Shown here: piece by piece, positions 33,903 to 42,875 of the stretch
How positions within the stretch are numbered: the first letter of the stretch is position 1
Layout: the number at the start of each line of letters is the position of its first letter
Assembly (NCBI RefSeq): GCF_030159595.1
Contig: NZ_BSKJ01000015.1
Span: 1 to 64,000 of the forward strand
DNA length: 64,000 bases
Reading direction: 5' to 3'
From: Pseudomonas putida
Lineage (GTDB): Bacteria; Pseudomonadota; Gammaproteobacteria; Pseudomonadales; Pseudomonadaceae
Position numbers and translations under genes: made by a program
The notes under the pieces: generated by a model
The model's input: the letters and a program-made list of their open reading frames with translations, nothing else
Told to the model about the DNA's origin: nothing
The model's database searches: none

Positions 33903-35831
33903 CTAGCCCTGTTCGACGCGGTTGCGCCCCAGCTCTTTGGCCCGGTATAGCGCCGCATCAGCGCGCTTGAGCACCTGGTCACCGCGCTCGCCAGAGCGAA
34001 ACGCACCCACGCCAATGGACGTGGTGATCACCACCCGCTCGCCCTTGAAGTGGAACGGGCAGGCTTCCACCGCTGCCCGCAGCACCTCCGCCACCTGGGC
34101 GGCGGCTGCTGGCGACGTTTGCGGCAGCAACAGGACGAATTCCTCACCACCAAAACGGGCGATGAAGTCACGACCGCGCAGGCGTTTGCGCAGCTGATCG
34201 GCGACAATCTTCAGTACCTTGTCTCCGGCCAGGTGCCCATAGCTGTCGTTGATACGCTTGAAGTGATCCAGGTCGAGAATCGCCATGGCCAGATGGCCGC
34301 CGTTCTCCTGCCATTCGAGTATTTCGCGTTCGACCCGCTCGCTCCAGGCCGCACGGTTGGGCAGGCCGGTGAGGGGGTCGAGCAGGGCTTTCTGGCGCTG
34401 CTCTTCCAGGTGCTCGCGATAGCCAAGCGCCTCATGCTCCATATTCGCTACCCGCTCGGAGAGCCCTTGCAGGCGGCCGGCCAGTTCCTGTTCGCGACGA
34501 TCCCGCTCATGCTTGTGCTCGTCCATGGTGACCAGCAGGCCTTCCAGGCGGTTTTCCAGGATGTGCTTGAGGCTGTCCACGTCGACGGCGCCTTGCACGC
34601 TGCTTTGCAGACCGTCGACGTGCTCGCGCAGCTGGGTATCCAGCTCGCGGGCGGCGGTGCTGTTGTCGGCATGGCCGGCGCTGGCCTCGTGCAGATGGCT
34701 CTGGAAGCCTTCCAGGCGCTCATTGAGCTGCTGCAGGTAGGTTTCGAACTCGTGCTGGCCGCTGTCGGTGATGGCCAGCATAAGCACGGCCAGATCATCC
34801 AGCACCGGGATCAGCTCGTACCAGTTCAGGCCACGCGCAACCCGTCCGCGCATTTCCAGCGCTTGGGCCTTGTGCCGCTCGGGCAGGCTGAGGTCGTCGA
34901 GCAGGCCGATAAGGGTCTGCTCGATGTGCGCGGCAACCTGGCTGTAGGGCGGCTCGACTGCATAGGGCAGGGCATAGGGGCCGTCTTCGCCGAACGTCTC
35001 TTCGAGCGTGGGTGCCGGTTGTGCTGCTGCCAAGGGTTCGCTGACGGCCGCGTCGGGCGCCAGCACATCATCGTCCAGCGGTTGCTGGACGGCAGGTGTT
35101 TCAGCCGTTTCGATCAGCGCAGGGCCCTGTAGCTCCGGCTCGGGTTCGGCCGCTACGCGCGCTTCGGTGGCGAGGGCCGGCAACAGTTGCAGCGCATCCA
35201 CATCGTCGGGCTGCAGGGCGTCGATACGGGGCTGCGCAACCTGAGGCGGCGCTTCGGCAGCAGGCACTGCCACCGGCACAGGCACAGGCTCGCCTTGCGG
35301 GTCATCCTCGCGGCTACCGAACAAACGCTGCAAGAAACCGGGCCGGGCTTCTTCCTCCGGTTTACCAAGGGCCGACAGGGCACGGCCCTGCAGGCCGCTC
35401 AACTCGCCCAGCAGCGGCGGCAGATCGCGGGACTGGGCAACACCACCATCGAGCTTCTTCGCCAGCTTTTTCAACGGGCGCGAGATTTCGCTGGGCAGCG
35501 GCAGGCCTTGCAACTGACCCACCAGTGCGGTCAGCGCATCGCTGACCTGGTTCATGCGGGTTTCCCGGCGCTGTTCGGAATCCAGCACCGCTTTCTCAAG
35601 GCGCGGGATCAACCCGGCGAGGCCAGCGTCCATGTTGTCGCTGCGGATGACTTCGCGCATTTCCTTCATGCACGCGTCCACGACCTTGTCACTGCCTTCT
35701 GCAGCCAGACTGCTGCGCACCAGGCCACGACGAAGCAGGTCGAGACGGGCGTCCCACCGGCGTTCGAGCTTTTCTTGCTGCTCGATGCTTTTAAGGTACT
35801 TTTCTTTCCAGCGCTCAGCGTCTTCAGTCAT
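33903..35831 (-). CDS. Diguanylate cyclase, DgcH-like
   Basis: A 642-residue soluble protein. It has a charged N-terminal helical region (about 1-100), an acidic low-complexity Pro/Ala/Glu linker (about 170-300), a helical region with coiled coil (to about 480) and a GGDEF domain at the end. The active motif is GGEEF, and an inhibitory RxxD site (RGRD) lies exactly five residues before it, so product inhibition is expected. ATG 35831 is preferred over a TTG nine codons upstream. Position next to the EEP/dsbA genes matches P. aeruginosa dgcH (PA5487). Confidence 0.88.
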   Translation of the reverse strand: MTEDAERWKEKYLKSIEQQEKLERRWDARLDLLRRGLVRSSLAAEGSDKVVDACMKEMREVIRSDNMDAGLAGLIPRLEKAVLDSEQRRETRMNQVSDALTALVGQLQGLPLPSEISRPLKKLAKKLDGGVAQSRDLPPLLGELSGLQGRALSALGKPEEEARPGFLQRLFGSREDDPQGEPVPVPVAVPAAEAPPQVAQPRIDALQPDDVDALQLLPALATEARVAAEPEPELQGPALIETAETPAVQQPLDDDVLAPDAAVSEPLAAAQPAPTLEETFGEDGPYALPYAVEPPYSQVAAHIEQTLIGLLDDLSLPERHKAQALEMRGRVARGLNWYELIPVLDDLAVLMLAITDSGQHEFETYLQQLNERLEGFQSHLHEASAGHADNSTAARELDTQLREHVDGLQSSVQGAVDVDSLKHILENRLEGLLVTMDEHKHERDRREQELAGRLQGLSERVANMEHEALGYREHLEEQRQKALLDPLTGLPNRAAWSERVEREILEWQENGGHLAMAILDLDHFKRINDSYGHLAGDKVLKIVADQLRKRLRGRDFIARFGGEEFVLLLPQTSPAAAAQVAEVLRAAVEACPFHFKGERVVITTSIGVGAFRSGERGDQVLKRADAALYRAKELGRNRVEQG

Positions 35832-35858
35832 GCCCGGGTCCGCAAACGGTGATGGCAA

Positions 35859-36713
35859 TTAGCTCAAGACCGGCAGCGTATCCACAGTCAATGCATCAGG
35901 CAATCGAATCTCGACAGCAACGGGAAGGTGGTCGGAAATTGGCCGTGCCAGCACCTCGACACGCTCCAGCGTGAGGCTTGGGCTGAGCAGGATATGGTCC
36001 AGGCAACGCTGTGGTCGCCAGCTGGGGAAGGTGGCTTCGACTTGCGGGGCAATCAGGCCCAGGTCGCGCAACGGCGAGTGCTCCAGCAGGTCGGTGGCAT
36101 GGGTGTTCATGTCGCCCATCAGCACCTGGTGACGGTAGCCGCCGATCAGCTCGCGGATGTAGCCCAGTTGCAGGGCGCGAGTCTTGGCGCCAAGCGCCAG
36201 GTGCATCATCACCACGATCAGCGCATCATCGCCTTCACCAAAACGCACCAGAATCGCCCCGCGGCCGGCCGGGCCGGGCAACGGGTGGTCTTCGAGCAAC
36301 TGCGGCTTCAGACGGCTGAGCACGCCATTGCTGTGCTGGGCGAAACGCCCGAGGTTGCGGTTGAGTTGCTGGTACCAGTAGGGGAAGGCCCCCAAATGCG
36401 CCAGGTGCTCGACCTGGTTGATATAACCCGAGCGCAGGCTGCCACCGTCGGCCTCCTGCAAGGCCACCAGGTCGAAGTCGCCCAGCAATTCACCGATTTT
36501 CTGCAGGTTGCCGGCACGCCCGTTGTGCGGCAGCAAGTGCTGCCAGCTGCGGGTCAGGTAATGCCGGTAGCGCTCGGTGCTGATGCCGACCTGAATGTTG
36601 AAACTGAGCAGCCGCAGCCGACCATCCTCGGGCAGGCCAGAAGCCTGCAGGTGATGCTCGTTGACCTGCGGCTGGTGCAGGCCAATGCCACGCGTGGTTC
36701 TGAAGCGGGGCAT
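35859..36713 (-). CDS. Endonuclease/exonuclease/phosphatase family protein
   Basis: A 284-residue EEP-fold protein. Motifs in order are LLSFNIQVGIS, VALQEADGGS (metal-binding Glu), VVMMHLALGA, LMGDMNTHATD (catalytic Asp and Asn), LDHILLSPSL and ISDHLPVAVEI (catalytic His). The active site is complete, so it should be a phosphodiesterase on nucleic acid, lipid or phosphorylated small molecule; the substrate is unknown. The first ~30 residues lie before the fold, so a later start is possible. It starts 12 bases after dsbA. Confidence 0.85.
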   Translation of the reverse strand: MPRFRTTRGIGLHQPQVNEHHLQASGLPEDGRLRLLSFNIQVGISTERYRHYLTRSWQHLLPHNGRAGNLQKIGELLGDFDLVALQEADGGSLRSGYINQVEHLAHLGAFPYWYQQLNRNLGRFAQHSNGVLSRLKPQLLEDHPLPGPAGRGAILVRFGEGDDALIVVMMHLALGAKTRALQLGYIRELIGGYRHQVLMGDMNTHATDLLEHSPLRDLGLIAPQVEATFPSWRPQRCLDHILLSPSLTLERVEVLARPISDHLPVAVEIRLPDALTVDTLPVLS

Positions 36714-36725
36714 GGGTTACGCCGC

Positions 36726-37358
36726 TTACTTAGCGGCGCGCTCCTTGTCGATCAGCTGGTCGGCGACGTTCAGCACACCTTCCGGCCCGCCAGCGGTGCC
36801 CAGGTCGAAGCGGTACTTGCCGTTGACCACCATGCTCGGTACGCCGGTGATTTCGTATTTCTTCGCAAGCTCCTTGGCCTGGTTGACCTGGCCCTTGATG
36901 GCGAACGAGTTGAAGGTGGCGAGGAACTTGTCTTTGTCCACGCCTTGGGTGGCGAGGAAGTCGGCCATGTCGTCAGGGTCGGTCAGGCGCTTGCGCTGGT
37001 TCTGGATGGCATCGAAAACTGCCGCGTGAACCTTGTGCTCGACGCCCATGGCTTCCAGGGTGAGGAACATCTGGCCGTGTGCGTCCCATGGGCCGCCGAA
37101 CATGGCCGGTACGCGCTTGAAGTTGACATCCTTGGGCAGTTTTTCGACCCATGGATTGATGACCGGCTCGAAGTGGTAGCAATGCGGGCAGCCGTACCAG
37201 AACAGTTCGACCACTTCGACCTTGCCAGGCACGGAAACCGGAACAGGGTTGCTCAGCTCGATGTATTCCTTGCCGGCGACAGGCTCGGCGGCCTGGACGG
37301 CAGTCATACCGAATACGCTGGCAGCGACCAGCGCGGCGCTGAGAATCAGTTTACGCAT
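36726..37358 (-). CDS. dsbA: Thiol:disulfide interchange protein DsbA
   Basis: A 210-residue periplasmic oxidase with signal peptide MRKLILSAALVAASVFGMTAVQA, active site FWYGCPHCYHFEP and the cis-proline loop TGVPSMVVNG. It introduces disulfides into exported proteins. AGGAG ribosome site. It lies between cytochrome c4 and the EEP gene, all on the minus strand. Confidence 0.95.
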   Translation of the reverse strand: MRKLILSAALVAASVFGMTAVQAAEPVAGKEYIELSNPVPVSVPGKVEVVELFWYGCPHCYHFEPVINPWVEKLPKDVNFKRVPAMFGGPWDAHGQMFLTLEAMGVEHKVHAAVFDAIQNQRKRLTDPDDMADFLATQGVDKDKFLATFNSFAIKGQVNQAKELAKKYEITGVPSMVVNGKYRFDLGTAGGPEGVLNVADQLIDKERAAK

Positions 37359-37454
37359 GCTTTACTCCTGAGCATTCATAGGTCGCCTCGGCGCGACCTG
37401 CATTGAGACAGGCCGGGCCAGGCCCGAGTTCTGTAGTGTAACGGCTGCGGACGC

Positions 37455-37483
37455 AAAAAAGGGCGGTCCGGCCGCCCTTTCAT
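37455..37483 (-). terminator. Terminator after cytochrome c4 gene
   Basis: AAAGGGCGG (37458-37466) pairs with CCGCCCTTT (37472-37480) around a 5-base loop; on the minus strand the stem runs into TTTTTTGCG. It separates the cytochrome unit from dsbA. Confidence 0.9.
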
Positions 37484-37509
37484 CATTGGCCTACAACATT
37501 AACTGAGAG

Positions 37510-38127
37510 TTAATGCAGGCCCTGGATGTAGCTGGCCAACGCCTCGATGTCGTGGTTGCTCAGCTTGCCGGCGATGGTGCGCATGGTCATCGCATCGCCA
37601 TCGTTGGTACGGTTGCCTTCGCGGAAGTCCGTGAGCTGCTTGGTCACATACTGCGAATGCTGCCCACCCAGGTGCGGGAAGCCGGCCAACGCGATGCCCC
37701 CGCCGTTGGGGGAGTGGCAGCCGGTGCAGGCCGGCATGCCTTTCTCCAGATCGCCGCCGTTGAACAGCGCACGGCCACGCTCGACCAGCTTGGGATCGGC
37801 GGCACCCACGCTGCCTTTCTGGCTGGCGAAGTAGGCGGCGATGTCGGCCAGATCCTGGTCACTGAACGCGGCCAGCATACCGGTCATTTCCAGCACGGTA
37901 CGCTTGCCCGACTTGATGTCGTGCAGTTGTTTTTCCAGGTAACGCTGGCCCTGACCGGCCAGTTTAGGGAAGTTCGGTGCCAGGCTATTGCCGTCGGGGT
38001 TGTGGCAGGCGCCACAAACGGCCGTCTTGGCCTGGCCGGCGGCGGCATCGCCTTTGATAGGTTGCGCAGCAGTGGCCGCACCTGCGACACCCAGGGTCAA
38101 CAGCAGACTCACGACTAGTTTGTTCAT
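37510..38127 (-). CDS. Dihaem cytochrome c4
   Basis: A 205-residue periplasmic protein with signal peptide MNKLVVSLLLTLGVAGAATA and two cytochrome c domains, with haem sites CGACH and CTGCH. The methionines in VLEMTGMLAAF and DAMTMRTIAG are the likely sixth ligands. Cytochrome c4 carries electrons to terminal oxidases. A terminator follows; the small cytochrome gene upstream is on the same strand 31 bases away. Confidence 0.93.
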   Translation of the reverse strand: MNKLVVSLLLTLGVAGAATAAQPIKGDAAAGQAKTAVCGACHNPDGNSLAPNFPKLAGQGQRYLEKQLHDIKSGKRTVLEMTGMLAAFSDQDLADIAAYFASQKGSVGAADPKLVERGRALFNGGDLEKGMPACTGCHSPNGGGIALAGFPHLGGQHSQYVTKQLTDFREGNRTNDGDAMTMRTIAGKLSNHDIEALASYIQGLH

Positions 38128-38158
38128 CAGCTAATCCAACACGGCTAAGGGTGAAATG

Positions 38159-38461
38159 TTATGTATCGGGACTGCCGCTCATCCAAAGGATGACCAAACG
38201 GTAGTCCTCGGCACTGCAGTCCATGCACAATCCACGCGGCGGCATAGCCTTGAAACCCTGGGTCACATGCTTCACCAGTACCTCCATGCCTTGCGCCAGC
38301 CTTGGCTCCCAAGCTGCCCGGTCACCCCGTCTGGGTGCCTGCGGCAACTGCCCGGTGTGACAGGCCGCACACGTGCGGTTGTACAACACCTCGGGATCCT
38401 GTGTAGCCTGTGCGCTGAAAACCGGCAGGAACATACCGACAGCAAGCAGCCATTTCGCCAT
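38159..38461 (-). CDS. Small monohaem c-type cytochrome (c5-like)
   Basis: A 100-residue protein with signal peptide (to about residue 19) and haem site CAACH; GFKAMPPRGLC supplies the methionine ligand. The CxxC-like pair near the C-terminus (LCMDCS) is typical of cytochrome c5. It precedes the cytochrome c4 gene and is divergent from engB. Confidence 0.88.
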   Translation of the reverse strand: MAKWLLAVGMFLPVFSAQATQDPEVLYNRTCAACHTGQLPQAPRRGDRAAWEPRLAQGMEVLVKHVTQGFKAMPPRGLCMDCSAEDYRLVILWMSGSPDT

Positions 38462-38662
38462 GCGGAACGACCTTCAGGGTTGGGGGCCGCGCTGCGTTCT
38501 GTTGCGCGAGCTATTGTTCGACACCCCATGCTCTTTCCCCTTCGCTGGGAGAATGAGCACACAAAAACTGGGGCATTATATACTTCCGCCATCCAAACGG
38601 AAACGACACCGCTTGCCAGGCTCGGGCCTACAGAGTCAGGCAACACCCACATCGGATATCCC

Positions 38663-39295
38663 ATGCAAGTCAAGAACCCCATCCTCGGCCTCTGCCAGAA
38701 AGCCAAATTCGCCCTTAGCGCAGCCAAGGTCGAACAATGCCCGGACGACCAGGGTTACGAGGTGGCGTTTGCCGGCCGCTCCAACGCCGGCAAATCCAGC
38801 GCCCTCAACACCCTGACCCATGCCAGCCTGGCGCGTACCTCGAAAACCCCCGGGCGCACCCAGCTGCTGAATTTCTTCAGTCTGGACGATGAACGGCGTT
38901 TGGTCGACCTGCCGGGCTACGGTTATGCAAAAGTCCCGATTCCGCTCAAGCAGCACTGGCAGAAACACCTGGAAGCCTATTTGGGCAGCCGCGAGTGCCT
39001 GCGGGGCGTGATCCTGATGATGGACGTGCGCCACCCGATGACCGATTTCGACAAGATGATGCTCGACTGGGCCAAGGCCAGCGGCATGCCGATGCACATC
39101 CTGCTGACCAAGGCGGACAAGCTGACCCACGGCGCGGGCAAGAACACCCTGCTGAAAGTGCAGTCGGAAATCCGCAAGGGTTGGGGTGATGGCGTGACCA
39201 TCCAGCTGTTCTCGGCACCCAAGCGCCTGGGCGTGGAAGACGCCTACCGGGTGCTGGCGGACTGGATGGAGCTGGAAGACAAGCCTGTCGTTTGA
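38663..39295 (+). CDS. engB: Ribosome biogenesis GTPase EngB (YsxC/YihA)
   Basis: A 210-residue GTPase with G1 GRSNAGKSSA, G2 TPGRTQ, G3 DLPGYG, G4 TKAD and G5 FSAPKR. ATG at 38663 gives the normal N-terminus MQVKNPILGLCQKAKF; the frame is open upstream but only over the cytochrome gene. It acts in assembly of the 50S subunit. It faces polA across the small-RNA region, as in other gammaproteobacteria. Confidence 0.95.
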   Translation: MQVKNPILGLCQKAKFALSAAKVEQCPDDQGYEVAFAGRSNAGKSSALNTLTHASLARTSKTPGRTQLLNFFSLDDERRLVDLPGYGYAKVPIPLKQHWQKHLEAYLGSRECLRGVILMMDVRHPMTDFDKMMLDWAKASGMPMHILLTKADKLTHGAGKNTLLKVQSEIRKGWGDGVTIQLFSAPKRLGVEDAYRVLADWMELEDKPVV

Positions 39296-39310
39296 AGGTT
39301 TGCTGGTCCC

Positions 39311-39387
39311 TTGTGGGAGCGGGTTTACCCGCGAATGCGGCGGTATATTCAACATCGCATTCGCGGGTGAACCCGCTCCCACAGGGT
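39311..39387. repeat. REP pair, type 1
   Basis: TGTGGGAGCGGGTTTACCCGCGAA and its inverted partner TTCGCGGGTGAACCCGCTCCCACA face each other across about 25 bases, 17 bases after the engB stop. The pair could form a long hairpin that protects the engB mRNA end. Confidence 0.85.
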
Positions 39388-39417
39388 TACCCACAAGCAT
39401 TCGCTCAAATTCCGGGC

Positions 39418-39547
39418 AAAAAAAACCCCGGACTTCGTATGGGGAGGGGGAAGTTCGGGGTCCAAGTCCGGACCGCTAGGGCGGGGTCCAGATATCTGCC
39501 AACACTTAACACAACATAGGAGCATCGAAGGGCTTCACCAGCCATTC
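39418..39547 (-). ncRNA. ersA: ErsA-like small RNA (Spot 42 locus)
   Basis: Between engB and polA, the minus strand carries an AlgU-type promoter, about 130 bases of non-coding sequence and a hairpin followed by eight T. Size and place match ErsA of P. aeruginosa. The terminator-stem loop displays CCCCCTCCCC, the kind of C-rich segment by which ErsA pairs with target mRNAs. A 9-base direct repeat (CGGGGTCCA on plus, at 39456 and 39482) lies inside it. Ends are estimated: start from the -10 box, end from the T run. Confidence 0.75.
39426..39460 (-). terminator. Terminator of the ErsA-like RNA
   Basis: An 11-bp stem (39426-39436 with 39450-39460), with one non-Watson-Crick position, followed on the minus strand by eight T (39425-39418). 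On the plus strand no T run follows, so the direction is clear. Confidence 0.85.
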
Positions 39548-39553
39548 AGTTAC

Positions 39554-39581
39554 TCTGAGTTCCGCTTCACCGGTTTAGTTC
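39554..39581 (-). promoter_or_regulatory. AlgU (sigma22)-type promoter of the ErsA-like RNA
   Basis: On the minus strand GAACTA (39581-39576), a 17-base spacer and TCAGA (39558-39554) match the envelope-stress sigma consensus GAACTT-N16/17-TCTGA with one mismatch in each box. It would start the RNA near 39547. ErsA is known to be sigma22-dependent in P. aeruginosa. Confidence 0.65.
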
Positions 39582-39695
39582 CGAAGCCCTGAAAACTATT
39601 TGCGATAGTTTCATGAAACTTCAGCACCACTGGCACTAGCGGTGCCAGGATCCGCATCACCACGTCGCAGATCCTACACAGCTTTCCCCGCTCAA

Positions 39696-42443
39696 TCAGT
39701 GAGCTTCGTCCCAATTCGCACCAATTCCTGCCTCCACCAGTAGCGGCACATCCAGCTGCGCGGCCCGGCTCATGTGCTGGCGAATTTCATCTTTCACCTG
39801 CTGAACCAGGTCTTCACGCACCTCAAGTACCAGTTCGTCGTGTACCTGCAGGATCACCCGGGCATCCAGCCCACTCTCGGTCAGCCAGTTGTCCACATTG
39901 ACCATCGCTCGCTTGATGATGTCGGCCGCCGTGCCCTGCATGGGCGCGTTGATCGCCGTGCGCTCAGCGCCTTTGCGCAAGGCCGGGTTCTTGGCGTTGA
40001 TATCCGGCAGGTACAAGCGACGCCCGAACAGGGTTTCGACAAAGCCTTGTTCGGCCGCCTGGGCACGGGTGCGCTCCATGTAGGCCAGCACGCCCGGGTA
40101 GCGGGCGAAGTAGCGGTCGATGTAGTCCTGCGACTGCTTGCGGTCGACACCGATCTGCTTGGCCAGGCCAAAGGCGCTCATGCCGTAGATCAGGCCGAAG
40201 TTGATGGCCTTGGCTTTGCGGCGTTGATCGGTAGTGACGTCTTCCAGCGCCACGCCGAACACTTCCGCCGCCGTGGCACGGTGCACGTCCAGGTCATTGC
40301 GGAAGGCATGCAGCAAGCCTTCGTCCTTGGCCAGGTGGGCCATGATGCGCAGCTCGATCTGCGAGTAGTCCGCCGCCAACAGCTTGTAGCCCGGGCTGGC
40401 AATGAACGCCTGGCGAATACGTCGGCCTTCGGCGGTGCGGATCGGGATGTTCTGCAGGTTCGGGTCGCTGGACGACAGACGGCCGGTTGCCGCCACTGCC
40501 TGCTGGTAGGAGGTGTGGATTCGCCCGGTGCGCGGGTTGATCTGGCCCGGCAACTTGTCGGTGTAGGTGCTCTTGAGCTTGCTCAGGCTGCGGTACTGCA
40601 TCAGCACCTCAGGCAGCGGGTAGCCTTGCTCGGCCAACTCGTCGAGCACGGCCTCGGCGGTGGATGGCTGGCCCTTGGCAGTCTTGCTCAGCACCGGCAT
40701 GCCCAGCTTGTCGTAGAGGATCGAGCCCAACTGCTTGGGCGAGCCGAGATTGAATTCCTCACCGGCCAGCTCATAAGCGCGCTGTTCCAGCTCGGCCATC
40801 TTCACGCCCAGTTCACCGCTCTGTACATGCAGCAGCGCAGCGTCGACCAGCGCACCCTGGCGCTCGATCTTGGCCAGCACCGGCACCAGCGGCATCTCGA
40901 TCTCCATCAGTACCGGCTGCACGCTCGGCGTCTGCGCCAGGCGGGCCTGCAGTGCCTGGTGCAGGCGCAGGGTGATGTCGGCGTCTTCGGCAGCGTAAGG
41001 GCCGGCCTTGTCCAGGTGGATCTGGTTGAAGGTCAGCTGCTTGGCACCCTTGCCGGCGATGTCCTCGAAGGCGATTGTGGCGTGGTCGAGGTACTTCTGC
41101 GCCAGGCTGTCCATGTCGTGACGGGTGGCCGTGGAGTTCAACACATACGACTCGAGCATGGTGTCGTAGGCCACACCACGCATTTCGATGGCGGGCGAGC
41201 CGTTGGCGAGGATATTGATGTCGTACTTGGCGTTCTGCCCGACCTTGGCTTTGGCCGCATCTTCCAGCAGCGGTTTCAGTGCCAGCAACACGGCCTCGCG
41301 GCCCAGCTGAACCGGCGCGCCTTCATAGTCGTGGGTCAAGGGCACATAAGCGGCCTCATGCGGCTCGACGGCGAACGACAGGCCGACCAACTGCGCCTGC
41401 TGGGCGTCCAGGCCGGTGGTCTCGGTGTCGAAGGCGAACAGCGGCGCTTGGCGCAGCTTTTCCAGCCAGGCATCGAAACGGGCCTGGTCGAGGATGGTTT
41501 CGTACTTGGGCTCGACCTTGGCGGCGAGTTCCTCGACCGGTGCAACGTCATCACCGGCCCTGGCGGCGTCACGCTGAACCTCAGCGACCCAACTCTTGAA
41601 CTCCATCTCGTTGTACAGCGCCAGCAGCGCTTCACGATCTGGCTCGCCGCACACCAGCGCATCGACCTCGACATCCAGCGGTACATCGACCTTGATGGTG
41701 GCCAGCTCATAGGACAGGAACGCCGCGTCCCGGTGCTCCTCCAGCTTGGCCGGCAGGGTCTTGGCGCCGCGAATGGCCAGTGCCGGGACCTTGTCCAGGT
41801 TGGCATACAAGTCGCTAAGGCCGCCGCCGATACCTGTCAGCAGGCCGACGGCAGTTTTTTCGCCCACACCTGGCACGCCGGGAATGTTGTCGACCTTGTC
41901 GCCCATCAGGGCCAGGAAGTCGATGATGTGTTCCGGGCCGACGCCAAATTTCTCATGCACGCCAGCCACGTCCAGCACGCTTCCGGTCATGGTGTTGACC
42001 AAGGTAATGTGCCCGTCCACCAGCTGCGCCATGTCCTTGTCACCGGTCGAGATGATCACCGGTCGGCCCTGGGCGGCGCTGCTGCGCGCCAGGGTGCCGA
42101 TGACGTCGTCGGCCTCGACACCCTCGACGCACAGCAGCGGGTAGCCCAGCGCCCTCACGCTGGCGTGCAGCGGCTCGACCTGCACCCGCAGGTCGTCCGG
42201 CATGCTGGGACGGTTGGCCTTGTAATCGGCGTACATGGCATCGCGGAAGGTGCCGCCCTTGGCGTCGAACACCACCGCGAAGAGGCTGTCGGGGTATTGC
42301 TTGCGCAGGCTCTTGAGCATGTTCAACACCCCCTTCACCGCACCGGTCGGCATGCCCTTGGACGTGGTCAGCGGCGGCAGGGCGTGGAAGGCGCGGTACA
42401 GGTAGGAGGAACCGTCCACGAGGACGAGGGGCGCTTGGCTCAT
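39696..42443 (-). CDS. polA: DNA polymerase I
   Basis: A 915-residue polymerase. N-terminal 5' nuclease (about 1-290; LVLVDGSSYLYRAFHALPP, GDKVDNIPGVPGVG), proofreading 3'-5' exonuclease with FAFDTETTGLD intact, and polymerase domain with motif A LAADYSQIELRIMAHLAKD, motif B RKAKAINFGLIYGMSAFGL and motif C LQVHDELVLEV. ATG at 42443 yields MSQAPLVLVDGSSYLY; a 20-codon upstream extension is not credible. It repairs DNA and removes RNA primers. Confidence 0.97.
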   Translation of the reverse strand: MSQAPLVLVDGSSYLYRAFHALPPLTTSKGMPTGAVKGVLNMLKSLRKQYPDSLFAVVFDAKGGTFRDAMYADYKANRPSMPDDLRVQVEPLHASVRALGYPLLCVEGVEADDVIGTLARSSAAQGRPVIISTGDKDMAQLVDGHITLVNTMTGSVLDVAGVHEKFGVGPEHIIDFLALMGDKVDNIPGVPGVGEKTAVGLLTGIGGGLSDLYANLDKVPALAIRGAKTLPAKLEEHRDAAFLSYELATIKVDVPLDVEVDALVCGEPDREALLALYNEMEFKSWVAEVQRDAARAGDDVAPVEELAAKVEPKYETILDQARFDAWLEKLRQAPLFAFDTETTGLDAQQAQLVGLSFAVEPHEAAYVPLTHDYEGAPVQLGREAVLLALKPLLEDAAKAKVGQNAKYDINILANGSPAIEMRGVAYDTMLESYVLNSTATRHDMDSLAQKYLDHATIAFEDIAGKGAKQLTFNQIHLDKAGPYAAEDADITLRLHQALQARLAQTPSVQPVLMEIEMPLVPVLAKIERQGALVDAALLHVQSGELGVKMAELEQRAYELAGEEFNLGSPKQLGSILYDKLGMPVLSKTAKGQPSTAEAVLDELAEQGYPLPEVLMQYRSLSKLKSTYTDKLPGQINPRTGRIHTSYQQAVAATGRLSSSDPNLQNIPIRTAEGRRIRQAFIASPGYKLLAADYSQIELRIMAHLAKDEGLLHAFRNDLDVHRATAAEVFGVALEDVTTDQRRKAKAINFGLIYGMSAFGLAKQIGVDRKQSQDYIDRYFARYPGVLAYMERTRAQAAEQGFVETLFGRRLYLPDINAKNPALRKGAERTAINAPMQGTAADIIKRAMVNVDNWLTESGLDARVILQVHDELVLEVREDLVQQVKDEIRQHMSRAAQLDVPLLVEAGIGANWDEAH

Positions 42444-42518
42444 GAGCAGAATCAACCTTTTCGACGGGTCCGGCGCTAGAATAGCCAGAATCATTGACGA
42501 CAAAGGGACTAGGTTATC

Positions 42519-42806
42519 ATGCGTACACTCAATCGCCTGTTACTGCTCGGCCTGTTGGCAACCATGCCTGTCGTTACCCTGGCGGCGGACGACGCCCCCT
42601 CGGCCGATCCCGAGGTGACCATTCGCACGGAAGGCGACAAAACCATCCAGGAATACCGGCAAAACGGGTTCCTGTATGCGATCAAGATCACGCCGAAAAA
42701 CGGCAAGCCATATTTTCTGGTGCGCGCTGATGGCACTGATGCCAATTTCATTCGATCCGACCAGCCGGACATGCTGATTCCGTCCTGGAAGATCTTCGAG
42801 TGGTAA
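42519..42806 (+). CDS. DUF2782 small exported protein
   Basis: A 95-residue protein with a signal peptide (MRTLNRLLLLGLLATMPVVTLA) and a DUF2782 domain: VTIRTEGDKTIQEYRQNGFLYAIKITPKNGKPYFLVRADG. Function unknown. It is divergent from polA and 69 bases before thrB, the conserved order in Pseudomonas, so co-transcription with thrB is likely. Confidence 0.88.
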   Translation: MRTLNRLLLLGLLATMPVVTLAADDAPSADPEVTIRTEGDKTIQEYRQNGFLYAIKITPKNGKPYFLVRADGTDANFIRSDQPDMLIPSWKIFEW

Positions 42807-42875
42807 TCTGACGCGCACCGTTCACATCAACCCGGCACTTCCCGGCGGAAGTGCCCGTATGGGCAATTTTTCATC

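Noticed and set aside
38462..38662. Possible 5' extension of engB
   Set aside because: The frame is open through the divergent cytochrome gene's promoter, but EngB proteins start at MQVKNPILG and the extension has no homology-like features.
39311..39387. CRISPR-like repeat at REP pairs
   Set aside because: The repeats occur only as one inverted pair per locus, without regular spacers or cas genes.
39774..42479. 901-codon open frame on the plus strand, opposite polA
   Set aside because: It is the antisense of polA; high GC makes long open frames opposite real genes common. No family motif and no ribosome site.
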